Assembly (NCBI GenBank): GCA_947364715.1
Contig: CANAUI010000008.1
Span: forward strand, 1 to 41,226
Length of the DNA stretch: 41,226 nucleotides
Reading direction: 5' to 3'
DNA from: an uncultured Clostridium sp.
Lineage (GTDB): Bacteria; Bacillota; Clostridia; TANB77; CAG-508
The notes under the pieces were generated by a model. That model saw only the letters and a list, made by a program, of their open reading frames with translations. It was not told where the DNA came from and made no database searches. Shown one piece after another: positions 25,834-34,676 of the stretch (position 1 is its first letter; each line of letters starts with the position of its first letter). The position numbers and the translations under genes are program-made.

Positions 25834-28800
25834 GAAAACAAATAAAATATTAAAAATTGATGGGACAATAGTAGATAAAAATCAATTAAAAAATCATTTA
25901 CAAAAAATTGCATCAAATCATAATTTAATAAATAAATCTTCTAAAGAAACATATCCAATTCCTCAATTAATAGAAAACTATGAAACTATTAAAATTGTAT
26001 ATAATCTATTAAATGAACATGTAAAATTAGGTATCACAACACATCCAGCAGGAGAATGGTTATTAGATAACTTTTATATCATAGAAGAATCAGTAAAACA
26101 AATACAAAAAGAATTAACTTTAAAGAAATATATGAATTTTTTGGGAATTGCGAATGGAAAATATAAAGGATTTGCTAGAATATATGTATTAGCAGGAGAA
26201 ATTGTAGCTTATACAGATAATAAAATTGAAAAAGAGGATTTAGAAGAATATCTTGTAAGTTATCAAGAGAAAAAGACATTAAGTATGGAGGAAATTTGGA
26301 ATATTGGTTTATTTCTTCAAATATCAATTATTGAAAATATTAGAGAAATATGTGAAAGAATATATAGTAGTCAAATACAAAAAATTAAGGCAGAAAATAT
26401 TGTAAAAAAGTTGATAGAAACATCACAAGATAACAAAAATAATAATGTATATCATTTAAAAAATATAAAAAGAAATATGTTAAATGATGTGAAATATCCA
26501 TTTATCGAGTATATGTCATATATCTTAAAAAGATATGGAAAAAAAGGATATCGTTATCTAAAAATATTAGATGAAATTGTAGAAATGACAGGAACAACTG
26601 TACAAGAAGTTATAAAAAAAGAACATTTTGATATTGCTGTTAAAAAGGTATCTATTGGAAATAGTATAACAAGTATAAAATCAATACAAAGAATTAACTT
26701 TTTGGCAATTTTTGAAAAAATAAATGGTGTAGAAGAAATATTAAAACAAGACCCAGCAGAAGTATATTTTAAAATGGATAATAATACAAAAGAATGTTAT
26801 AGAAATAAGATTAAAGAAATATCGAAAAAAACTAAAATATCAGAAATTTATATAGCTAAAAAGATTCTACAATTAGCACAAAATAACAAAGGTAATGGGA
26901 AAAAGGAACATATTGGATATTACCTCATTGACAAAGGAATTGAAAAAGTTTATCAGAAATTGCAATGTAAACCTCCAAAAAAATTAAAAGAAGAGACAAA
27001 ACAAAAATTATATATTATAACAAATATTTTGCTATCAATTGTTGTATCAGTTTTATTTAGTAGTATTTTAAATCTATATATCAAAAATTTAATGATTTAT
27101 ATATTGAGTATTTTTATTTTATTAATTCCAGCATCAGAAATTGTAACACAAGTAATACAATATATTTTAAGTAAATTTGTAAAGCAAAAACCAATCCCAA
27201 AAATAGATTTTTCAAAAGGAATTAATGAAGAAAATGCATGTATGGTAGTAATTCCAACCATCTTGAAAAATAAAGAAAAAGTAAAAGAACTAATGAATAA
27301 ATTGGAAGTATATTATATTGCAAATCAATCAAAAAATTTGTATTTTACGTTATTAGGTGATTGTTCAGAAAGTAGTATTAAGGAAGAAAAATTTGATAAT
27401 GAAGTTATTGAAACAGGTATTAAATTAGCTGAAAAATTAAACAAAAAATATTCAGAAGAAAATGATTTCCCAATTTTCCATTTTATATATAGAAAAAGAG
27501 AATGGAATGAAAAAGAGTCTTGCTATTTAGGCTGGGAAAGAAAAAGAGGAATGCTTACACAATTTAATGAATATTTGTTAAGAAATGAAGAAAATTTATT
27601 TCGTGTAAATACTATAGAAGAATATAAAGATTGTATTCCCAAAATACAATATGTAATTACTTTAGATGCAGACACAGATTTAATTTTAAATTCTGGTTTT
27701 GAGCTAGTAGGAGCAATGGCACATATTCTAAATAAACCAGTTCTTGATGAAGAAAAAAATAAAGTAATAGAAGGACATGCGATTATTCAACCTAGAATTG
27801 GGATTAACTTAGATATTTGTTACAAAACTATATTTACACAAATATTTGCAGGAGCTGGAGGAATTGATTCTTATACAAATGCGATTTCTGATTTATACCA
27901 AGATAATTTTGGAGAAGGAATTTTTACAGGAAAAGGAATATATGATTTAAAAGTATTTTCGAAAGTATTAAGAGATGCAATACCAGAAAATACAGTATTA
28001 AGTCATGACTTATTAGAAGGGTGTTATTTACGTTGTGGACTAGCAACAGATATTATGCTAATGGATGGATATCCTACAAAATATAATAGTTTTATGAATC
28101 GATTATCCAGATGGATAAGAGGAGATTGGCAGATTATTGATTGGTTAACAAGTAAAGTAAATAGCAAAATAGGAAAAATAAAAAATCCGTTAAATAATCT
28201 TTCAAAATATAAAATTTTTGATAATCTAAGAAGAAGTTTGATTGAAATTATGGTTATTTTTTCTTTAATATTAGTGATTATGCTAGGAAAAATATATAAC
28301 TTTCAAACATACCCATTTATTATCATAAATATTATAGTAGTTGTTATATCAAATATATTAGAGATATTTAATACAATGTTAGTAAAAAAAGAAGGAGAAC
28401 ATAGACAAAAGAAATTTTCTCCTAGAATATCAGGATATAAAGGAATTGGATTAAGAATATTAATAACAATAGGTGTATTACCATATAAAGCTTATGTTTC
28501 TTTTATAGCGATTATAAAAACATTATATAGAAAATTGATAAGTCACAGAAAATTATTAGAATGGATGACTTCAGAAGAAGCAGAAAAACAAGCTAAAAAT
28601 GATATGATATCATATATAAAACAAATGTGGTTTAATTTTATTTTAGGTGGACTAATAATAGGAATAACTTTTAGTAACCAACAAATGGGAGATACAATCA
28701 TACAAATTATATTAGGTGTTTTGTGGATTTCAATGCCTTTTATAATGTGTTATATTAGTAAAGAGAAAAAAGGACAAGAAGTAATTAAAAAATTAGATAA

Positions 28801-31800
28801 ATTAGAAACAGAATATATTTTAGAAGTAGGAAGAAAAACATGGGAATTTTTTAAACATTATATAAATGATAAAAACAATTATTTAGTACCAGATAATTAT
28901 CAAGAAGATAGAAAAGAAAAGATTGTTACAAGGACATCTTCAACTAATATAGGATTATCTATTTTAGCAATTATTTCAAGCTATGATTTAGAATATGAAA
29001 CTTTAATAGATACAATTGATTTATTGTATAAAGTAGTAATATCAGTAGATAGCTTGCAAAAATGGAATGGACATTTATATAATTGGTATGATACAAAAAC
29101 AAAAGAGCCATTAAAACCAAGATATATATCCACAGTTGATAGTGGGAATTTTGTTGGATATTTATATGTTGCAAAAGCATTTTTAGAAGAAATACAAGAA
29201 ATGTTACAAAATGATAATTATTTATTTTTTGAAAAAGGTATACAAAATAAAGAAAATATATTAGAAAATAATGTACAGGCAAAATTACAAAATCAAATAC
29301 AAGAAATGTTAGATATTATTAAAAGAATTATAAATAATACAGACTTTAGTTATTTGTATAGTGAAGAACATCAAATATTTTCAATAGGATATAATATTGA
29401 AGAAAATCAATTAACAGATTCATATTATGATTTATTAGCAACAGAAGCAAGACAGGCAAGTTTGGTTGCAATTGCAAAAAAAGATATTCCATCAAAACAT
29501 TGGAATCATTTAAGTAGAACATTAACTATTTTGGGTAAATATAAAGGATTGATTTCTTGGTCAGGAACAGCATTTGAGTATTTAATGCCAAATATAAATA
29601 TTCCAAAATATAAAGGCAGTTTATTAGATGAATCCTGTAAATTTATGATAATGAGTCAAATGAAATATGCAGAAGAAATGCATTTGCCATTTGGTGTATC
29701 AGAATCAGCATTTAATTTAAGAGACTTACAATCCAATTATCAATATAAAGCTTTTGGAATTCCATGGTTAGGATTAAAAAGAGGATTAGCAGATGAAATG
29801 GTAGTATCTTCTTATGGAAGTATGTTAGCTATTACAGATATTCCCAAAGATGTAGTTAAAAATTTAAAAATATTAGAACAATATGGTATGTATAATAAAT
29901 ATGGATTTTATGAATCTTTAGATTTTACGCCAGAAAGAGTTAGAAAAGGTAACCAAGCAGAAGTTGTTAAAACATATATGGCACATCATCAAGGATTAAT
30001 TTTATTGTCTATTAATAATTTAATCAATCAACTAATATTGCAAAAAAGATTTACTAAAAATCCAGAAATACAAGCAGTTACAATATTACTTCAAGAAACA
30101 ATGCCAGAAAAAGCAATTATTACAAAAGAAGATAAAGAAAAAGTAGAAAAATTAAAATATAAAGATTATGAAGATTATATTGTACGAACATATACAAAAA
30201 TAGATGAAAGACTAATTACAGGAAATGTACTTTCTAACGAAAATTATATGGTTGCAATGAATCAAAAAGGAGAAGGAGTTAGTAAATATAAAAATATTTA
30301 TATCAATCATTTTAAACGTACAGATGATTATATTCAAGGAATTATATTTAATATAAAAAGTATAAAAAATAAACAAATTATTAGCTCTAGTTATTCACAA
30401 AATATAAAAAATGGAAATCAATATCAAATGCGATTTATGCCAGATAAAAATGAACAAGAGATAACAAGTGGAAATATAAAAACAATTATAAAAACAACAG
30501 TTGCATCAAATGAGCCAGTAGAATTAAGAAGAATTACAATAGAAAATTTAGGAAATGAAGAAGAAATTATAGAATTAACAGGATATTTTGAGCCTATTTT
30601 GACTATAAAGGAACAATATTATGCACATCCAGCTTTTAATAAGTTATTTTTAGTTTATGAATATAATGAAAAAAATGAAGCACTAATTGTTAAAAGAAAG
30701 AAAAGAGGAGAAGGAGAAAAAGAATTTTATTTGGCAACTACATTACATGTAAGTAATGAAGATAAAATTGGAGATTTGGAATATGAAATAGAAGAACAAA
30801 AATTTATGGAAAGAGGAAATCTAAAAATTCCTAAAATGGTAAATGATTCACTACCATTTTCTAAAAAAATAGGACTTGTTACAGAGCCAGTTGTAGCAAT
30901 GAAAAGGACTATTAAAATTAAAAAGCAGGAAAAAGTTGTAATCGATTTTATATTATCTGTAGAGGAAGAAAAAGAACAGGTTATTCAAAACTTAGAGAAA
31001 TATACTTCATTTGAAAATGTGAAAAATGAATTTAAGTTATCAAAAGCACGAGTAGAAGCAAAAACAAGATATTTAAACATGAAGGGGAAAGATATTGAAA
31101 TTTATCAAAAGATGTTATCTTATATAATATTTGATGATTCTATTAAAAGTGTAGACAAGCCCAAAATTAAGCATTTGCAAAATTATAAGCAAAGTGATTT
31201 ATGGAAATATGGGATATCAGGAGACTTACCAATTATTTTAGTAAAAATAAAAAATTCAAATGATATACAAGGACTAAAAGAAGTTATAAAAGCTTATGAA
31301 TATTTTAGGACAAAAAATGTACAAACAGAAATTGTTATAATAGATGAAGAAAACCATAGTTACGAAAATTATGTAAGGGAAGAGATTGATTCTACCATAT
31401 TAAATCAACATATGGGATATTTAAAAAATATAAAAGCAGGTATATTTATATTAAATGAAGAAGAGATAGATAAACAAGATATTAGTTTTCTAGAATTTAT
31501 ATCTGTTATTACTATTGATTGTTCAAAGGGAAATTTAGAAAATAATATAAAGGAAATAGAAGAATCATATTTAGAAGATTATAAAGAAATTAGTGAAGAA
31601 GAAAATATAAATCAATTTATTGAAGAAAATCCAGAAGATATAGATATTTTACAAAATCCAGAAAATTTAAAATACTATAATGAATATGGAGCTTTTTCAG
31701 AAGATGGAAAAGAATATTTAATATGTGTAAATAAACAAAAGCGTTTACCAACTGTGTGGTCACATATTATGGCAAATGAAAAATTTGGAACAATTGTAAC

Positions 31801-34213
31801 AGAAAATATGGGAGGATATAGTTGGTATAAAAATAGCCGATTAAATCGATTAACTAGTTGGAATAATAATCCTAGCTTAGATATTCCATCAGAAATTATT
31901 TATATAAAAGATATGGATACAAAAAAAGCTTGGTCTTTAGGATTAAATCCAATGCCAGATAATAAAAACTATAATATTATATATGGTTTTGGTTATTGTA
32001 AGTATATTCATAGAAACTTAGGAATTGAACAAGAATTAGAAATATTTGTTCCAAGAGAAGATAGTTGCAAAATAGGTATTTTAAATTTAAGTAATAAAAC
32101 ACCAAATAGAAAACATCTAAAATTATATTACTATATCAAACCAGTTATAGGAGAAGATGAAATTAAAACATCTGGAAATATTAATATCAAATTTGATAGA
32201 AATAGTAATATTATAACAGCAAATAATCTATTTGCTAGTGAAATAGAGAATACCAAATTATATATGTCATCTAGTGAAAAAATAAAAAGTTATACAGGAG
32301 ATAAAAAATTTTTCTTAGGAAAAAATGGATTATCTAATCCAGATGGAATAAAAAAACTTAGATTAAATAATAGTAATTCCATTGGTAAAGATACTTGTAT
32401 TGTACTAGAAATAGAAGTAGAAATTGAAAGTTTTTCAAATAAAGAGATTTCTTTTGTACTAGGAGCAGAAGACAGTATAATTGATTGTAAAAATATGTCA
32501 TATAAATATAGTAAATTGCAGAATTGTAGACAAGAATTAGAACATGTAAAAAGTTATTGGAAAGAACTATTAGGAAAGCTTCAAATATATACTCCATTAG
32601 AATCAACTAATATTTTATTAAATGGATGGTGTATTTATCAAACATTAGAAAGTAGACTTTTAGGAAGAAGTGGATATTATCAATCTGGGGGTGCTTTTGG
32701 ATTTAGAGACCAATTACAAGATACAATTGGTTTGAAATATATTTCACCAGAATTTTTAAAACAACAAATTATTAAACATAGTAAACATCAATTTGAAGAA
32801 GGAGATGTAGAACATTGGTGGCATGAAGAAAACAATAGAGGAATTAGAACGAGATTTTCAGATGATTTATTATGGTTACCATATCTTGTGTTACAATATA
32901 TTCATTTTACAGGAGATAATAGTATTTTAAATATTGAAGTACCATATTTAAAAGGGGAAATATTAGAAGAAGGTGTAGACGAAAAATATGACCAATATGA
33001 TAAAAGTGAAATATCAGAAAGTATTTATTTACACTGTATTAGAGCAATAGAAAGAAGTTTCAATTTTGGAGAAAATGGATTACCTAAAATTGGTAGTGGA
33101 GATTGGAATGATGGATTTAGTACAGTAGGAAATAAAGGAAGAGGAGAAAGTGTATGGTTGGGATTTTTCTTATATAAAATTTTAGATGAATTTATTCCTA
33201 TATGTGAAATAATGGAAGAAGAACAAAGATTAAAAGAAAATTATAACTTAAATAAAGATAATCAGGTATCTAATATTATAAATAAAATAAATGAATTAGA
33301 AGAAAAAAATAAAGAAATAATAAGTGAAAAAGATAGTTTAACAGTAGAAGAGCAAACTAGTGAAGTTAAACAAGTTGAAGGCAGAATTGAAAGATATAAA
33401 GAAATAAAGGTCCAATTAAAAAAAGCATTAAATACAAATGGTTGGGATGGCAGATGGTATAAAAGAGCTTTTATGGATGATGGAAATGTATTAGGTAGTA
33501 TGGAAAATGATGAATGTAGAATTGATAGTATTGCACAAAGTTGGAGCATTATTTCAAAAGCAGGAGATAATGATAAAAAATATATTTCAATGGAAAGTTT
33601 AGAAAATCATTTAATTGATAAATATAATGGAATTATTAAATTATTAGACCCACCATTTGAAAAAGGACATTTAGAGCCAGGATATATTAAAGCATATTTA
33701 CCAGGTGTTAGAGAAAATGGAGGACAATATACACATGCAAGCTGTTGGGCAATTATTGCAGAAGCATTATTAGGGTTTGGTGATAAAGCACTAGAATTTT
33801 ATAGAATGATAAATCCAATTGAACATGCAAGAACAAAAGACGCAAGTAGTAAGTATAAAGTTGAGCCTTATGTAATTTCAGCAGATATTTATGGAGCAGG
33901 TAATTTAGCTGGAAGAGGAGGCTGGACTTGGTATACTGGTTCAAGTAGCTGGTATTATACAGCAGGAATAGAATATATATTAGGTTTAAAAATCGAAAAA
34001 GGATATTTGATAATAAAACCATGTATTCCAAAAGATTGGAAAGAATATTTGATGAGATATAAGTGGAAAGATAGTATTTATAATATAAAAGTTATAAATA
34101 AAAATCAAAAAAATACTGGAGTACAAAAGGTTTTAGTAAATGGAGAAGAAGTGGAAAACAAAATAAAGTTAGATGGAAACAATAAAGTGTATAATATAGA
34201 AGTGTATATGTAA
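25832..34213 (+). CDS. Cyclic beta-1,2-glucan synthase-like protein (NdvB/ChvB type)
   Basis: 2793 residues. Members polymerise glucose from UDP-glucose into beta-1,2-glucan, cyclise it and trim it. An N-terminal helical region ends with two spans (about 390-450). The GT84 glycosyltransferase (about 460-800) has TLDADTD (near 611) and NRLSRWIRGDWQ (near 758). More spans fall between about 800 and 980. The middle glycoamylase-like domain that cyclises (GH189 type; LLATEARQASL near 1200, ISWSGTAFEYLMP) follows. The C-terminal GH94 phosphorylase region has GAFGFRDQLQDT (near 2290), RTRFSDDLLWLPY and GSGDWNDGF. A charged coiled-coil insert of roughly 40 residues sits inside the GH94 catalytic region. 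The TTG start is unusual, but the next in-frame ATG would remove conserved N-terminal sequence (GEWLLDNFYIIEE). The product is an envelope or secreted glucan by inference. Confidence 0.9.
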   Translation: MKTNKILKIDGTIVDKNQLKNHLQKIASNHNLINKSSKETYPIPQLIENYETIKIVYNLLNEHVKLGITTHPAGEWLLDNFYIIEESVKQIQKELTLKKYMNFLGIANGKYKGFARIYVLAGEIVAYTDNKIEKEDLEEYLVSYQEKKTLSMEEIWNIGLFLQISIIENIREICERIYSSQIQKIKAENIVKKLIETSQDNKNNNVYHLKNIKRNMLNDVKYPFIEYMSYILKRYGKKGYRYLKILDEIVEMTGTTVQEVIKKEHFDIAVKKVSIGNSITSIKSIQRINFLAIFEKINGVEEILKQDPAEVYFKMDNNTKECYRNKIKEISKKTKISEIYIAKKILQLAQNNKGNGKKEHIGYYLIDKGIEKVYQKLQCKPPKKLKEETKQKLYIITNILLSIVVSVLFSSILNLYIKNLMIYILSIFILLIPASEIVTQVIQYILSKFVKQKPIPKIDFSKGINEENACMVVIPTILKNKEKVKELMNKLEVYYIANQSKNLYFTLLGDCSESSIKEEKFDNEVIETGIKLAEKLNKKYSEENDFPIFHFIYRKREWNEKESCYLGWERKRGMLTQFNEYLLRNEENLFRVNTIEEYKDCIPKIQYVITLDADTDLILNSGFELVGAMAHILNKPVLDEEKNKVIEGHAIIQPRIGINLDICYKTIFTQIFAGAGGIDSYTNAISDLYQDNFGEGIFTGKGIYDLKVFSKVLRDAIPENTVLSHDLLEGCYLRCGLATDIMLMDGYPTKYNSFMNRLSRWIRGDWQIIDWLTSKVNSKIGKIKNPLNNLSKYKIFDNLRRSLIEIMVIFSLILVIMLGKIYNFQTYPFIIINIIVVVISNILEIFNTMLVKKEGEHRQKKFSPRISGYKGIGLRILITIGVLPYKAYVSFIAIIKTLYRKLISHRKLLEWMTSEEAEKQAKNDMISYIKQMWFNFILGGLIIGITFSNQQMGDTIIQIILGVLWISMPFIMCYISKEKKGQEVIKKLDKLETEYILEVGRKTWEFFKHYINDKNNYLVPDNYQEDRKEKIVTRTSSTNIGLSILAIISSYDLEYETLIDTIDLLYKVVISVDSLQKWNGHLYNWYDTKTKEPLKPRYISTVDSGNFVGYLYVAKAFLEEIQEMLQNDNYLFFEKGIQNKENILENNVQAKLQNQIQEMLDIIKRIINNTDFSYLYSEEHQIFSIGYNIEENQLTDSYYDLLATEARQASLVAIAKKDIPSKHWNHLSRTLTILGKYKGLISWSGTAFEYLMPNINIPKYKGSLLDESCKFMIMSQMKYAEEMHLPFGVSESAFNLRDLQSNYQYKAFGIPWLGLKRGLADEMVVSSYGSMLAITDIPKDVVKNLKILEQYGMYNKYGFYESLDFTPERVRKGNQAEVVKTYMAHHQGLILLSINNLINQLILQKRFTKNPEIQAVTILLQETMPEKAIITKEDKEKVEKLKYKDYEDYIVRTYTKIDERLITGNVLSNENYMVAMNQKGEGVSKYKNIYINHFKRTDDYIQGIIFNIKSIKNKQIISSSYSQNIKNGNQYQMRFMPDKNEQEITSGNIKTIIKTTVASNEPVELRRITIENLGNEEEIIELTGYFEPILTIKEQYYAHPAFNKLFLVYEYNEKNEALIVKRKKRGEGEKEFYLATTLHVSNEDKIGDLEYEIEEQKFMERGNLKIPKMVNDSLPFSKKIGLVTEPVVAMKRTIKIKKQEKVVIDFILSVEEEKEQVIQNLEKYTSFENVKNEFKLSKARVEAKTRYLNMKGKDIEIYQKMLSYIIFDDSIKSVDKPKIKHLQNYKQSDLWKYGISGDLPIILVKIKNSNDIQGLKEVIKAYEYFRTKNVQTEIVIIDEENHSYENYVREEIDSTILNQHMGYLKNIKAGIFILNEEEIDKQDISFLEFISVITIDCSKGNLENNIKEIEESYLEDYKEISEEENINQFIEENPEDIDILQNPENLKYYNEYGAFSEDGKEYLICVNKQKRLPTVWSHIMANEKFGTIVTENMGGYSWYKNSRLNRLTSWNNNPSLDIPSEIIYIKDMDTKKAWSLGLNPMPDNKNYNIIYGFGYCKYIHRNLGIEQELEIFVPREDSCKIGILNLSNKTPNRKHLKLYYYIKPVIGEDEIKTSGNINIKFDRNSNIITANNLFASEIENTKLYMSSSEKIKSYTGDKKFFLGKNGLSNPDGIKKLRLNNSNSIGKDTCIVLEIEVEIESFSNKEISFVLGAEDSIIDCKNMSYKYSKLQNCRQELEHVKSYWKELLGKLQIYTPLESTNILLNGWCIYQTLESRLLGRSGYYQSGGAFGFRDQLQDTIGLKYISPEFLKQQIIKHSKHQFEEGDVEHWWHEENNRGIRTRFSDDLLWLPYLVLQYIHFTGDNSILNIEVPYLKGEILEEGVDEKYDQYDKSEISESIYLHCIRAIERSFNFGENGLPKIGSGDWNDGFSTVGNKGRGESVWLGFFLYKILDEFIPICEIMEEEQRLKENYNLNKDNQVSNIINKINELEEKNKEIISEKDSLTVEEQTSEVKQVEGRIERYKEIKVQLKKALNTNGWDGRWYKRAFMDDGNVLGSMENDECRIDSIAQSWSIISKAGDNDKKYISMESLENHLIDKYNGIIKLLDPPFEKGHLEPGYIKAYLPGVRENGGQYTHASCWAIIAEALLGFGDKALEFYRMINPIEHARTKDASSKYKVEPYVISADIYGAGNLAGRGGWTWYTGSSSWYYTAGIEYILGLKIEKGYLIIKPCIPKDWKEYLMRYKWKDSIYNIKVINKNQKNTGVQKVLVNGEEVENKIKLDGNNKVYNIEVYM

Positions 34214-34287
34214 TATATAAGAGTAACCAAAAAAATAATTCTCTCATATATATAGTAATAAAAAGCTATAAAGGGAGGATTATTTTT

Positions 34288-34554
34288 ATGGCAAAAATAT
34301 TAGTATTTAATAATGATACAGATAGAATGGAAACTTATTATAGAAATGAAGCAGACCCAATGCCATATAACACAAATGGAACATTAAAGGTAAGGGAATT
34401 TAGAGGGTCTAGCAACAGTAATATCTTATGGACCACAAAAAGATGTATGCAAAGTTGGAATAGCCAAAGATATATTTTTGGAGGACCAATACCAGTAGGT
34501 TTTGCTTTTAAAAGACCTTATGAAGGAGGTCATGGAAATCAAAGTCATGACTAA
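34288..34554 (+). CDS. Short protein resembling the N-terminal part of a clostridial cell-wall/peptidoglycan-binding protein; probably truncated
   Basis: 88 residues: MAKILVFNNDTDRMETYYRN, then REFRGSSNSNILWTTKRCMQ and FAFKRPYEGGHGNQSHD. From memory, this matches the start of longer clostridial proteins in which HGNQSQHYAGV continues into a peptidase/peptidoglycan-binding region. Here the chain stops three codons into that motif and no continuation is found in other frames downstream. It may be a truncated gene. GGGAGG precedes ATG 34288. A strong terminator follows within 30 bases. Confidence 0.55.
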   Translation: MAKILVFNNDTDRMETYYRNEADPMPYNTNGTLKVREFRGSSNSNILWTTKRCMQSWNSQRYIFGGPIPVGFAFKRPYEGGHGNQSHD

Positions 34555-34581
34555 GTATATACAGTTGTTAGATTGGTAATT

Positions 34582-34627
34582 AAATAAAGTAATCTATATG
34601 GAAATGTATAGATTGCTTTATTTTTTT
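34582..34627 (+). terminator. Strong terminator after the truncated gene
   Basis: AAATAAAGTAATCTATA (34582-34598) pairs with TATAGATTGCTTTATTT (34607-34623), 17 bp with one G-U pair, and runs into seven Ts. Confidence 0.9.
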
Positions 34628-34676
34628 GGAAAGATATGGTAAAATAACTCCATAAAAGTAGTAAAGGAAAAAAGTA

